Positions 10,891 to 21,985 of a stretch of DNA of 64,000 bases are shown one piece after another (positions within the stretch are counted from its first letter, which is position 1; each line of letters begins with the position of its first letter). A program made the position numbers and the translations under genes. The notes under the pieces were generated by a model. It had not been told where the DNA came from. It was given only the letters and a program-made list of their open reading frames with translations, and ran no database searches. Source of the DNA: Pseudomonadota bacterium (lineage in GTDB: Bacteria; Pseudomonadota; Gammaproteobacteria; Burkholderiales; JAKAFK01); contig JAJYKK010000003.1 of NCBI GenBank assembly GCA_021788645.1, positions 31,039 through 95,038 on the forward strand. Direction: 5' to 3'.

Positions 10891-11532
10891 CTAGGCGTCC
10901 AGGTCCTTGCGCTTGACGAGACCGCGCTCCAGGGCAAGGGTGGCCACCTGAACGCGGTTGTCGAGGGACAGCTTGTCGAGGATGTTGCGCAGATGGTTGC
11001 GCACGGTGTTCTCCGACACCCCGAGGGCGTCGCCGATCCCACGGTTGCTCAGGCCCTTGGCGACGTAGGTGACGATTTCCAGTTCCCGGTGGGTGAGTTT
11101 CGCAAAGATGTCCTGGGCCAGCTGCCCGCGCGCCATCTTCTGCATGACGTGGCTGGGATACATGCTGGTCCCTTGGCAAACGGCCTGGATCGCCTGAAGG
11201 ATCTGTTCCGGCTCGCTGGTCTTGAGCACGTAGCCGTCGACGCCCGATTCGATGGCGTCGCGAATCTCGTAGTCGGCATCCGCGATCGTGAGCATCACCA
11301 CCCGAATGCCGTGCTGCTTGAGCTCGGGGACCAGGACAAGGCCGTCTTCCTCGCGCAGATTCCGGTCCAGCAGGGCGACCTCGGCGCGGTGCCCGTCGGC
11401 GAGCCAGGCGCGCACGCCGGCGACGTCGGCGAACTCCCCGATGACGCTGACTTCCTGCTGCCCGGACAGCAGGTGGATGAGTCCCTTGCGAAAGAGCGGA
11501 TGGTCATCGATCAGAATTACCGAAATATGCAT
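10891..11532 (-). CDS. NarL/FixJ-type LuxR response regulator (orphan)
   Basis: A 213-residue two-domain response regulator. The receiver domain (1-120) has the acidic pair DD at residues 9-10, phospho-acceptor Asp in LLDRNL (about 56), Thr in MLTIAD and Lys in VLKTSEP. The C-terminal LuxR helix-turn-helix (about 140-210) reads LTHRELEIVTYVAKGLSNRGI ... NTVRNHLRNILDKL. No histidine kinase is nearby. It lies downstream of argS, the SPOR gene and dsbA on the same strand (37 bp after dsbA), so it is probably read with them. Its targets cannot be inferred; the convergent ATPase operon is its neighbour only in position. Confidence 0.9.
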   Translation of the reverse strand: MHISVILIDDHPLFRKGLIHLLSGQQEVSVIGEFADVAGVRAWLADGHRAEVALLDRNLREEDGLVLVPELKQHGIRVVMLTIADADYEIRDAIESGVDGYVLKTSEPEQILQAIQAVCQGTSMYPSHVMQKMARGQLAQDIFAKLTHRELEIVTYVAKGLSNRGIGDALGVSENTVRNHLRNILDKLSLDNRVQVATLALERGLVKRKDLDA

Positions 11533-11569
11533 GCAAGACCTCGTGCCGGTGCGCGCGCTGAGCGAAACA

Positions 11570-12238
11570 TCAGGATTTGCGTCCTCGCGAGGCGTGCCGT
11601 GCGCGTTCGGCGCGCACCTTCTGGATGAGATAGTCCACCACCGGCAACAGCCGGTCCTCGCCCCCCGTGAGGGCGGGCGACGTCATGTACTCGCCGCCGA
11701 CCACGATCGAGGGCACGCCGTCGATGCCATAGGCGCGCGTCATCTGTTCGGCCCGCAAGGTCTCGTTGGCGACCGCGAACGAACGGTAGGTGCTGGTGAA
11801 CGTCGCGCGGTTCACGCCCTGGGCGGTAAACCAGTTCGCCAGCGCGTCGGGATCGGTGATGTTGAGGCCCTGGCGCTGCACCGCGTCGAACAGCCGTTCG
11901 TGATAGGCGTCGAGGATGCCCAGCGCCTTCATGGTATAGAAGACCTTGACCGCCGGCACCCACGCCGGCGTCAGGGCGGCGGGCATGCGGCGAAACGCGA
12001 CGTCGCGCGGCAGCGCCCTGACCCAGGGTTCGAGCAGCGGCTCCAGGTGATAGCAGTGCGGGCAACCGTACCAGAAGAGTTCCAGGACCTCAATCTTGTT
12101 GCCGGTATGGGTGGGCTGCGGCGGGGTCTCCGCCACGTACTCGATGCCCAGGGTGGGCGTCGCATGCGCGGCCTGGCCCAGGAATGCCGTGGACACGATA
12201 AGCGTGCAACCGATCAGGACTCGTCGCCAAATGTTCAA
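11570..12238 (-). CDS. dsbA: Thiol:disulfide interchange protein DsbA
   Basis: A 222-residue periplasmic oxidase that inserts disulfides into exported proteins and is re-oxidised by DsbB. A Sec signal peptide ends about ...FLGQAAHA (residue 26). The thioredoxin-fold active site is CPHC (residues 59-62, FWYGCPHCYHL) and the cis-Pro loop is GVPSIVVGG. Length matches gammaproteobacterial DsbA. Natural substrates nearby could include secretin and pilus proteins and the cysteine-paired PEP-CTERM proteins further right, but that is only suggestive. It lies between the SPOR gene and the orphan response regulator. Confidence 0.94.
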   Translation of the reverse strand: MNIWRRVLIGCTLIVSTAFLGQAAHATPTLGIEYVAETPPQPTHTGNKIEVLELFWYGCPHCYHLEPLLEPWVRALPRDVAFRRMPAALTPAWVPAVKVFYTMKALGILDAYHERLFDAVQRQGLNITDPDALANWFTAQGVNRATFTSTYRSFAVANETLRAEQMTRAYGIDGVPSIVVGGEYMTSPALTGGEDRLLPVVDYLIQKVRAERARHASRGRKS

Positions 12239-12275
12239 TGCTCCCTCCTTGAGTAAAGGCCCTCGGCGGTCCTGG

Positions 12276-12911
12276 CTACTGGCCGCCGCCCCCGGTGCCC
12301 ATGCGGACCACCGTGACCGGGATTCCGTTGTCGGTCAGGGAGCGCTTGGCGCGATCCAGGTCCGCTTGCGTATAGTAAGGCCCGAGCCGGACGCGATGCC
12401 ATACCCCGGTGTCGGGCAGCTGCACGGTCTGCACGGCCGCCTCGATGCCGAGAAAGGCCAGCTTTGCCTTCATGCTGTCCGCTTCCGCCGATGTTCTGAA
12501 GGAGCCGACCTGCAGGTAATAATAGCGGTTTCCGGCGCTGGGCGCTTGCGTCGCGGCGGTGCCGGCGGGCGCCGCCGCGGCCGACGAGGCCGCCGGCGCC
12601 GCGGCGGGCGGGGTCGCCGGCCGGTTGCCGTTGCCCGGCAGGATGGTATAGAAATCGAAATTCGGCTTGGCGCTGCTCGGGGCGGGGGGCTGGGGGGCGC
12701 TGGCTTGCGCCGGGGGCTGCGCGGGCGCGGCGACGTTGGGCGCCGCGTCATGGGCGAAGCGGTTCACGAAAGGGCTCGGCATCCGATGGATGTAGACCAC
12801 GACGGCCACCGAGATCCCCAGGCCGATCAGGATGCCGATGAAAATGCCCGTCAGCATCGGGTGGGTCCCGCGTTTGGCCGCCTTGGGCGGTGTCTTGTAG
12901 TCTCGGCTCAT
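12276..12911 (-). CDS. SPOR-domain cell-division protein (FtsN-like)
   Basis: A 211-residue membrane-anchored protein from the ATG at 12911 (MSRDYKTPPKAAKRG); the longer ORF-track frame extends back into argS. A short basic cytoplasmic tail precedes one transmembrane helix (GIFIGILIGLGISVAVVVYI). A Pro/Ala-rich periplasmic linker (about 55-130) follows, then a C-terminal SPOR domain (YYYLQVGSFRTSAEADSMKAKLAFLGIEA ... WHRVRLGPYY). SPOR domains bind denuded septal peptidoglycan. The layout and the position immediately after argS match the FtsN-like gene of many gammaproteobacteria. Confidence 0.9.
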   Translation of the reverse strand: MSRDYKTPPKAAKRGTHPMLTGIFIGILIGLGISVAVVVYIHRMPSPFVNRFAHDAAPNVAAPAQPPAQASAPQPPAPSSAKPNFDFYTILPGNGNRPATPPAAAPAASSAAAAPAGTAATQAPSAGNRYYYLQVGSFRTSAEADSMKAKLAFLGIEAAVQTVQLPDTGVWHRVRLGPYYTQADLDRAKRSLTDNGIPVTVVRMGTGGGGQ

Positions 12912-12922
12912 GGATGACAACT

Positions 12923-14665
12923 CTACATTTTTTGCGGCGCGCTCACGCCCAATAAGGATAACCCGCTCGCCAACACCACGCGCACGGCCCCGATCAGCGC
13001 CAGGCGGGCGTGCCGGGTGGCCTCGTCGCTGACCAGGAACTGCTCCGCGTTGTAGTAGCTGTGAAACTCGGCGGCGAGCTCCTTCAGGTAATAGGCCACC
13101 AAGTGCGGCGCGAGTTCCTTGGCCGCCGATGCCACGGTTTCCGGGTATTGGGCCAGGCGCGCGCCCAGGGCACGCTCGTAGGGGCTTGCCAGGCGCTCGA
13201 TCGGCGCATCGCCGAGGTCCTCGATGGCGCCGCCCCACTGTTCGAACACGCTGGCGATGCGGGCGTGTGCGTATTGGATGTAGTAGACCGGGTTCTCGTT
13301 GCTTTGCGACTTGGCGAGATCGAGGTCGAAATCGAGGTGCTGATCGCTTTTTCGCAGCACGTAGAAGAACCGGGCGGCATCGTTGCCGACTTCCGCCCGC
13401 AATTCGCGCAGGGTGACGAATTCGCCGCTACGCGTCGACATCGAGACCTTCTTGCCTTCCCGATAGAGCACCGCGAACTGCACCAAGGCCACGGTGAGCT
13501 TGTCGGCATCGAGCCCGAGGGCCTGCAGCGCGCCGCGCACGCGCGGGATGTAGCCGTGATGATCGGCACCCCAGATGTCGATGATGCGGTCGAAGCCGCG
13601 TTCATACTTGTTGAGATGGTAGGCGATGTCGGAGGCGAAGTAGGTGTATTGCCCGTTCTCGCGGCGCACCACCCGGTCCTTCTCGTCGCCGAAGGCGGTC
13701 GAGCGGAACCACTGGGCGCCGTCTTGAAGGTAAAGATGGCCATTCTGGCCGAGCAGGGCGACGGCCCTCTCCACCAGCCGGCTGTCGAAGAGGGACTTCT
13801 CCGAGAACCACGCATCGAAGGTGACGCCGAATTGCGCCAAGTCGTCGCGCGCATCGCCGAGCTGCTCGGTGAGCGCAAAGTCGTGGAGGTACGCGTAGTC
13901 GGCGCCGAGCAGGGACTTGGCGGCGGCGATGAGATGGTCGAGATGGGCCTCCGGCTCGGTCGCGGCCGAGGGCGCGTCGGCCCACACCCGCGCGGGCTCG
14001 CGGACATAGCGCGTCCCGTGCGCCGCCTGGATCTGGCGCGCCATGGCGATCACGTACCCGCCCTGGTAGGCGTTGGCGGGGAAGGGAATGGCGAAGTCGT
14101 GCAGGGCGAGATAGCGCAGCCACGTGGACAGGGCCAGGATGTCCATCTGGCGGCCGGCGTCGTTGACGTAGAACTCCCGGGTGACCTCGAAGCCTGCCGC
14201 CGCCAGCACGTTGGCGAGGCTCGCGCCGAACGCGGCGCCGCGCCCGTGGCCCACATGCAGGGGGCCGGTGGGATTGGCGGAGACGAACTCCACCTGAACC
14301 TTCTGCCCGGCCCCGAGCGCACTGCGGCCGAACCGGCTGCCTAGCGAGAGCGCCTGGCGGACGACTTCCATCACGGCATCCGGCCGGATGAAGAAATTGA
14401 TGAAGCCCGGCCCGGCCAGCTCGACCCGCTCGAGGTAGGGCGAAGGCGCGAGCGCGGCCACGATCGCTTCGGCGAGCTCGCGCGGGTTGCGGCCCAGCCC
14501 CTTGGCGAGCGGCAGCGCCACGCTGCTGGCGAAATCGCCGTGGGAGGCGAGCTTGGGCCGCTCGAGAGCGACGCCGACATCGCTCCCCGGCGCGACGCGC
14601 GAAAGCGCATCGGCGAGCAGTCGGGCCAGGTGGCCCTTGAGGTCGAAGCTGTGAGAAGAGGTCAT
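12923..14665 (-). CDS. argS: Arginyl-tRNA synthetase
   Basis: A 580-residue class I aminoacyl-tRNA synthetase charging tRNA-Arg. The N-terminal additional domain (1-110) precedes the catalytic core with the HIGH-type motif HVGHGRGAAFG (after VEFVSANPTGPL). The KMSKS loop appears as KVSMSTRSG; loss of the second Lys is normal in ArgRS. The DALR anticodon-binding domain ends in ASGLSLLGVSAPQKM. Length is standard. A TATAAT box lies about 24 bp upstream of the start. The SPOR gene starts 11 bp after its stop. Confidence 0.97.
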   Translation of the reverse strand: MTSSHSFDLKGHLARLLADALSRVAPGSDVGVALERPKLASHGDFASSVALPLAKGLGRNPRELAEAIVAALAPSPYLERVELAGPGFINFFIRPDAVMEVVRQALSLGSRFGRSALGAGQKVQVEFVSANPTGPLHVGHGRGAAFGASLANVLAAAGFEVTREFYVNDAGRQMDILALSTWLRYLALHDFAIPFPANAYQGGYVIAMARQIQAAHGTRYVREPARVWADAPSAATEPEAHLDHLIAAAKSLLGADYAYLHDFALTEQLGDARDDLAQFGVTFDAWFSEKSLFDSRLVERAVALLGQNGHLYLQDGAQWFRSTAFGDEKDRVVRRENGQYTYFASDIAYHLNKYERGFDRIIDIWGADHHGYIPRVRGALQALGLDADKLTVALVQFAVLYREGKKVSMSTRSGEFVTLRELRAEVGNDAARFFYVLRKSDQHLDFDLDLAKSQSNENPVYYIQYAHARIASVFEQWGGAIEDLGDAPIERLASPYERALGARLAQYPETVASAAKELAPHLVAYYLKELAAEFHSYYNAEQFLVSDEATRHARLALIGAVRVVLASGLSLLGVSAPQKM

Positions 14666-14688
14666 GTCCGTGATCGCCAGAATTGCGT

Positions 14689-14719
14689 ATTATAGCCGCA
14701 CTCTGGGCCATTTTGTCAG
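14689..14719 (-). promoter_or_regulatory. Sigma-70 promoter of argS
   Basis: On the minus strand a perfect -10 TATAAT (14694-14689) lies 18 bp downstream of TGACAA (or 19 bp from CTGACA). Predicted start near 14682, giving a leader of about 17 nt before the argS ATG. Confidence 0.6.
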
Positions 14720-14862
14720 GGCGGACAGGCGCCCGCGGGGGATCGGCCCGGGCCGCCTGCCGTGCGCAGAACGAACGTCGGTGCCGGATCAGGACGCATG
14801 ATTCGTCCGCCTGTCCCGTCGATGGGAAGCGGACGGAGGCTGTTGCCGTGGGCCAGGGCCGC

Positions 14863-15867
14863 TCAACGCCTGGGCGGTTCCGGCGCCCCCTTCACCTGGA
14901 GCATGATCTTGCCGATGTGCTGGCTGGATTCCATCAAGTCGTGCGCCCGCTTCGCGTCCGTCAGAGGAAAGGTCGCGTGAATGACCGGCTTTACCTTGCC
15001 CGATTCGAGCAGCGGCCATACCTGCCTGCGCAGCGCCTCCGCGATCGCCGTCTTTTCCGCCAGGGGGCGTGGTCGCAGCGTCGACCCGGTGAAGGTCAGG
15101 CGTTTGACCATGATCGGTAGCGCATCCAGGGCGACCTTGCTGCCCTGCAAGAACGCGATTTGCACCAGACGCCCCTCCAGCGCGAGCGCCCCGAGGTTCT
15201 TTTCGATGTACGGTTCGCCGACGATGTCCAGGATCAGGTCCACGCCGTTGTCACCGGTGAGGTGTGCAATTTCCGTGGCAAAATCCTGCTCGCGATAATT
15301 GATCGCGGCATCCGCCCCAACCCCGAGACAGAACTGGGCCTTCGCCGCGCTGCCCACCGTAGTATAGACGGTGGCGCCGAATGCCTTGGCCAACTGGATG
15401 GCGGTCAGACCGATGCCGCTGGACCCGCCGTGGACCAGGAAACGTTCCCCCGCCTTCAGCCGGCCGCGGTCCAACACATTCGTCCAGACCGTGAAGAAGT
15501 TCTCCGGCAATGATGCCGCCTCTTCCAGCGTCAGGCCCTTTGGGATGGGCAGGCAATGTGCCGCCGGCACCGAACAGTATTCGGCATAGCCGCCGCCGGG
15601 AACCAGCGCGCACACCCAGTCATCGGTCTTCCATTGCGTGACATCGCCGGCGACGGCGCTCACACGCCCCGCGACTTCCAGTCCGAGGATGGGCGATGCC
15701 CCGGGGGGTGGGGGATACGAGCCCGCCCGCTGCAAGAGATCAGGCCGGTTGACGCCGGCGTAGTGCACTTCGATCACGACCTCGCCGGCGTGCGGCTGCG
15801 GCACGGGCCCTTCGACGATCTTCATGACATCGCTTGGGCCCCCTGTTCCGTGGTCTATGTGGCGCAT
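14863..15867 (-). CDS. NAD(P)H:quinone oxidoreductase, PIG3 type (zinc-independent MDR)
   Basis: A 334-residue medium-chain reductase from ATG 15867 (MRHIDHGTGGPSDVMKI); the ORF-track start adds 34 residues unlike the family. The GroES-like N-terminal domain contains YAGVNRPDLLQRAGSYPPPPG and GLEVAGRV, a pattern typical of the PIG3/quinone reductase group, with no catalytic zinc cysteines. The Rossmann part has VHGGSSGIGLTAIQLAKAFGA, the NADPH-binding AXXGXXG-like loop. It probably reduces quinones or other unsaturated carbonyls. It stands alone between argS and the HD-GYP gene. Confidence 0.9.
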   Translation of the reverse strand: MRHIDHGTGGPSDVMKIVEGPVPQPHAGEVVIEVHYAGVNRPDLLQRAGSYPPPPGASPILGLEVAGRVSAVAGDVTQWKTDDWVCALVPGGGYAEYCSVPAAHCLPIPKGLTLEEAASLPENFFTVWTNVLDRGRLKAGERFLVHGGSSGIGLTAIQLAKAFGATVYTTVGSAAKAQFCLGVGADAAINYREQDFATEIAHLTGDNGVDLILDIVGEPYIEKNLGALALEGRLVQIAFLQGSKVALDALPIMVKRLTFTGSTLRPRPLAEKTAIAEALRRQVWPLLESGKVKPVIHATFPLTDAKRAHDLMESSQHIGKIMLQVKGAPEPPRR

Positions 15868-16017
15868 TAAGCGGTACCCCCGGCTTTGCTGGGTCGAATT
15901 CAAATCGGCGGATCCATCCTGGTCTGGCGGCGGGCGAACCCCGCATTCTTGCCAGTATAGGCCGGCCAAGACGGTCCGCCTGTGCTGCCGCGCACGCCTT
16001 GCGGCGCCAGCGGCAGG

Positions 16018-17136
16018 CTAACGGTAGCCCCACAAGGCCTCGAAGTCGACCGTCACGGCGAGGTCGCGTGCGACCATCTCCTTGATCGCGAAGCGAGGAT
16101 CGCGCGTGTCCCGGGTGACCGGAAAGGCCAGCACCGCCCCGCGGGGGCCGACGACGCTCTTGACGACGGGGCAGGTCGCGGCGGCGTCCGCGCGGCGGCG
16201 GATGACCACGGCCACTTCGCCGTTTTGCAGCCGCACGAACGACCCCGGCGGGAAAACGCCCAGTTCCTTGATGAGGAGCTGGGCGAGGCCCGCGTCGATG
16301 CCGCATGCGCGCTGCAGGAAGATGTCGCGCAAGGCATTGCGCGCGAGCAGCGGCGCCCGGTAGGAACGGGGGGAAACCATGGCGCCGTATCGGTCGGCGA
16401 GCGCGACGATGCGCGCGGCAAGGTCGATTTCCGGACCCTTGAGCGCGGCGGGGTAGCCGCTGCCGTCCAGGCGCTCGTGATGTTGCGCGACGGCGGTGAT
16501 CCAGGTTTCGTCGGCCACGCCCGCCCGCCGCAGGATGTCCGCGCCTTGCGCCGGATGCGCCGCCAGCGCCGCGCGCTGTTCCTCGCTCAGGGGGCCGCGC
16601 TGCTTCTGCAGCACTTCCTGCAGGCCCGCGAGGGCGATATTGGCCGTCAGCGCGCCCGCAACGATGGCCCTGCGCGCCGCGGGGTCCAATTCCCTGCGCA
16701 GGGCGATCAGCTCGCTCAGGATCGATACCTGCAGGGGATGAAGGACCGTGTAGCGGTCCCCTTGGTCGAGATGCAAGGCGCCCAGCGCCGCGCACGGATC
16801 ATGGGCGCATAGGGACTGGATCTCCTCGACGGCCGCCAGGACCTGGGCGGGGGCCTGCGGGTCGGCGTCGACCAACGCGCGCAGCGTCCCGCCCAGGCGC
16901 AGCTTGAATCGTTCGAGCAGGGCGAAGGGGGAGTCCTTCGCGCCTCCCCGCGCCGGGGGGTCTTGAACCCGCTCCCGCACGTCCCAGCGGAACAGGCCGC
17001 GCGCGATCAGCTGCTCGAGCTGCCAGGCGCTTTCGATGACGTGCCCCCTTCTCAGGAGCAGCACCCCGGAACGGTCAAAGCAATCGAACGGCAAGGGCTC
17101 GCCGACCCGTACGCTCCCGGTCTCGACACGGTTCAT
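16018..17136 (-). CDS. HD-GYP-family protein with degenerate HD motif
   Basis: A 372-residue HD-GYP protein. The ATG at 17136 was preferred to the track GTG at 17145 because it is spaced 7 nt from a GGAGGAGGT ribosome binding site. The C-terminal half of the HD-GYP fold is well preserved (QHHERLDGSGYPAALKGPEIDLAARIVALADRYGA). However, where c-di-GMP phosphodiesterases have LLHDIGK this protein has GALTANIAL, so the metal-binding HD pair is gone. Helices that normally precede it (HPLQVSILSELIALRR) remain. This suggests a c-di-GMP-binding or scaffold role, or an altered metal site. Downstream of it on the same strand is the quinone reductase, 150 bp away. Confidence 0.87.
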   Translation of the reverse strand: MNRVETGSVRVGEPLPFDCFDRSGVLLLRRGHVIESAWQLEQLIARGLFRWDVRERVQDPPARGGAKDSPFALLERFKLRLGGTLRALVDADPQAPAQVLAAVEEIQSLCAHDPCAALGALHLDQGDRYTVLHPLQVSILSELIALRRELDPAARRAIVAGALTANIALAGLQEVLQKQRGPLSEEQRAALAAHPAQGADILRRAGVADETWITAVAQHHERLDGSGYPAALKGPEIDLAARIVALADRYGAMVSPRSYRAPLLARNALRDIFLQRACGIDAGLAQLLIKELGVFPPGSFVRLQNGEVAVVIRRRADAAATCPVVKSVVGPRGAVLAFPVTRDTRDPRFAIKEMVARDLAVTVDFEALWGYR

Positions 17137-17194
17137 GACGGTCACCTCCTCCGTTGGCGCAAGCTATCTAATTATTTTTACGTGGCTTTTTACC

Positions 17195-17223
17195 CTCATA
17201 CCATAACAAAACAGAAAAGGCAA
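17195..17223 (-). promoter_or_regulatory. Candidate sigma-70 promoter of the HD-GYP gene
   Basis: On the minus strand TTGCCT (17223-17218) and TATGAG (17200-17195), each 4/6 to consensus, are separated by exactly 17 bp. They sit in an AT-rich patch that stands out from the GC-rich surroundings. Confidence 0.4.
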
Positions 17224-17267
17224 GATATTCTGCGCGGAGGATGCCCTGGCGGATCGCCGCCCAGGCG

Positions 17268-19460
17268 TCAGAACTCGATCGGATCGACGTCCAGGTGCCA
17301 GCGCACGTTCCCGGCCGGCAGCGCGGCAAGGAGCGTGCCCCAGCGCGTGAGGAACAGCTGGAGCGCCCTGCGGGAGCGTGCCTGGACCAGGAGCTGCGCG
17401 CGGTCGCGGCCATTGATGCGGGTGAGCTGCGCGGGCACCGGATCGTACAGCGTGACCGGCGGGTCGCAGGCGCGGCCGGCCTCGGCACAGGCGGTCAGGA
17501 AGGCGAGCGCCTCCTGGATCCCGGGGGCCTCCGCGCGCACCATGGCCTGCGCGACGAAGGGGGGAAAGCCGAGCGCCTTGCGTTCGGCGAGCAGCGTCTG
17601 GGCAAAAGCGCCATAATCCTGGTGGGCGAGCGCGCGATAGACCGGATGGTCGGGGAAGGCGGTCTGGATGAGGACTTCTCCCGGGAGTTCGCCGCGCCCC
17701 GCCCGGCCCGCGACTTGCACGAGCTGGGCGAAGAGGCGCTCGGAGGCGCGGAAGTCCGCGCTGTACAGGGCGCTGTCGGCATTGAGCACGCCCACCAGGG
17801 TGAGCCTCGGGAAGTCGTGGCCCTTGACCAGCATCTGCGTTCCCACCAGGATGTCGACCGCTCCTGCGCGCACGCGCGCCGCCATGGCCTCGAACGTCTG
17901 GCGCCCCCGCGTGCTGTCGCGGTCGATCCGAAGAATGCGCGCGGCGGGGAAGTGCTGCCCCAGGTTTTCCTCGATCCGCTGCGTGCCGTGCCCGATCAGC
18001 TTGAGGTCGAGATTGCCGCATTGCGGGCAGGCGCCCGGCGGCTGCGCGCTCCAGCCGCAGTGGTGACAGCGCAGCCGCTTATCGCGCAAATGATAGACCA
18101 GCTTGGCGCCGCCGCAGCGCGGGCAGGCGGCGAGGTAGCCGCAGCCGGGACAATACAGCGCGGGGGCATAGCCGCGGCGATTGATGAACAGGAGGCTTTG
18201 TTCGCCGCGCGACAACCGCTGCCCGATCGCCGCCAGAAGCGGCGCGCTCAGCGCCTCGCGCGCGGACGGCGGGGGCAGAGTCTTCACGGCAGGCAGGCCT
18301 GCGCCCGGCACCGCGCGCACCGGAAGCCGCACCTTCCGGTAGCGGCCGGTGGCGGCATGATGGAAGGTCTCGAGCGAGGGCGTGGCGGAGCCCAGCACCA
18401 CCGGGCATGAGCGCTCGCGGGCGCGCACCACCGCGAGGTCGCGTGCGCAATAGCGCAGCCCCTCCTGCTGCTTGTAGGAGGCATCATGCTCCTCGTCGAC
18501 CACCACGAGCCTGAGCCGGGGCATGGGCGCAAAGACGGCGAGCCGCGTCCCGAGCACCAGCGAGGCCACGCCCTGGCCCGCCTGGGCCCAGGCGTCCGCC
18601 CGGGCCCGGCTGCTCATGCCGCTGTGCACGCTGCTCACGCGCACCCCGGGCAGCCGTTGCCGGAAGGTGTGCTCCAGCTGGGGCGTGAGGTTGATCTCGG
18701 GGACCAGCATGAGCACCTGGCCGCCGTCCGCGATGGCGCTCTGCGCGGCCCGCAAGTAGATTTCGGTCTTGCCGCTGCCGGTGATGCCATGGAGCAGCGT
18801 CACCTGAAACCCCTGCGACTGCTGCGCCTCGATGAGGGCCAGGGCTTCCGCCTGGCCGGCATTGAGCGCAGGGGCGAGCACGGCGGGCGGCCCCGCCGCC
18901 GCCGTCGCCGAAGGCGCGCGCGGCTGCGCGGCGGCCCATCCGGAGGCGACGAACGCCGCGAGCACCCGCCGCTCATGGGCGCGGCCGGCGCCCGCGGGGA
19001 CCACGGCCTCGCCCGCCTGCAGCCGGTCGAGGAGCCGCCGCCCGACCCGTGCCCGCGCGGGCAGCGCCGTGGCCGCGATCCGTCTTCCCATGTCGGTGAT
19101 GCAGTAGGACAGGGGCGCAGGGTCGGCGTTGAGCTTCGGGCGGCGCAGCAGGGGGGGCAGGCACAGCGCCAGCACCTGGCCGAGGGGGTGGTGGTAGTAG
19201 TCGCTGCAAAACCGCGCCAGCCGCAGGATGTCCGGCGGCAGCGGGTCTTCCTCGCGCACGATGCGGGTGACGGACTTGAGCTTGTGGGCGGCGATGCCCG
19301 TCCGTTCGGACACGGCGAGGAGGATGCCGGTCCGCGGGCGCCCGTTGAACGGCACGATCACGCGGCGCCCGATGTCGGTGTGCGTCGCATCCAAGGCGAC
19401 ATAGTCGAACACGCTGTGGACGGGGACATCCAGCGCGACTTGCACGAAACGGCTGCCCAT
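17268..19460 (-). CDS. priA: Primosomal replication-restart helicase PriA
   Basis: A 730-residue DEAH-type helicase that reloads the replisome at stalled forks. The N-terminal 3'-DNA-binding domain (VALDVPVHSVFDYVALD) is followed by Walker A GITGSGKTEIYL, DEEH box VVVDEEHDASYKQQEG and GSATPSLET. The eight-cysteine zinc module is complete (CPGCGYLAACPRCG ... CHHCGWSAQPPGACPQCG). Helicase C-terminal motifs LVGTQMLVKGHDFP and QVAGRAGRG are intact. Length is normal. It starts 19 bp after hemE, continuing the gltBD-hemE-priA run. Confidence 0.97.
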   Translation of the reverse strand: MGSRFVQVALDVPVHSVFDYVALDATHTDIGRRVIVPFNGRPRTGILLAVSERTGIAAHKLKSVTRIVREEDPLPPDILRLARFCSDYYHHPLGQVLALCLPPLLRRPKLNADPAPLSYCITDMGRRIAATALPARARVGRRLLDRLQAGEAVVPAGAGRAHERRVLAAFVASGWAAAQPRAPSATAAAGPPAVLAPALNAGQAEALALIEAQQSQGFQVTLLHGITGSGKTEIYLRAAQSAIADGGQVLMLVPEINLTPQLEHTFRQRLPGVRVSSVHSGMSSRARADAWAQAGQGVASLVLGTRLAVFAPMPRLRLVVVDEEHDASYKQQEGLRYCARDLAVVRARERSCPVVLGSATPSLETFHHAATGRYRKVRLPVRAVPGAGLPAVKTLPPPSAREALSAPLLAAIGQRLSRGEQSLLFINRRGYAPALYCPGCGYLAACPRCGGAKLVYHLRDKRLRCHHCGWSAQPPGACPQCGNLDLKLIGHGTQRIEENLGQHFPAARILRIDRDSTRGRQTFEAMAARVRAGAVDILVGTQMLVKGHDFPRLTLVGVLNADSALYSADFRASERLFAQLVQVAGRAGRGELPGEVLIQTAFPDHPVYRALAHQDYGAFAQTLLAERKALGFPPFVAQAMVRAEAPGIQEALAFLTACAEAGRACDPPVTLYDPVPAQLTRINGRDRAQLLVQARSRRALQLFLTRWGTLLAALPAGNVRWHLDVDPIEF

Positions 19461-19479
19461 GGCCGGGGCGCGGGACCGC

Positions 19480-21965
<2,486 letters not shown>

Positions 21966-21985
21966 CTACCCCGGAGTGTTTCGGC

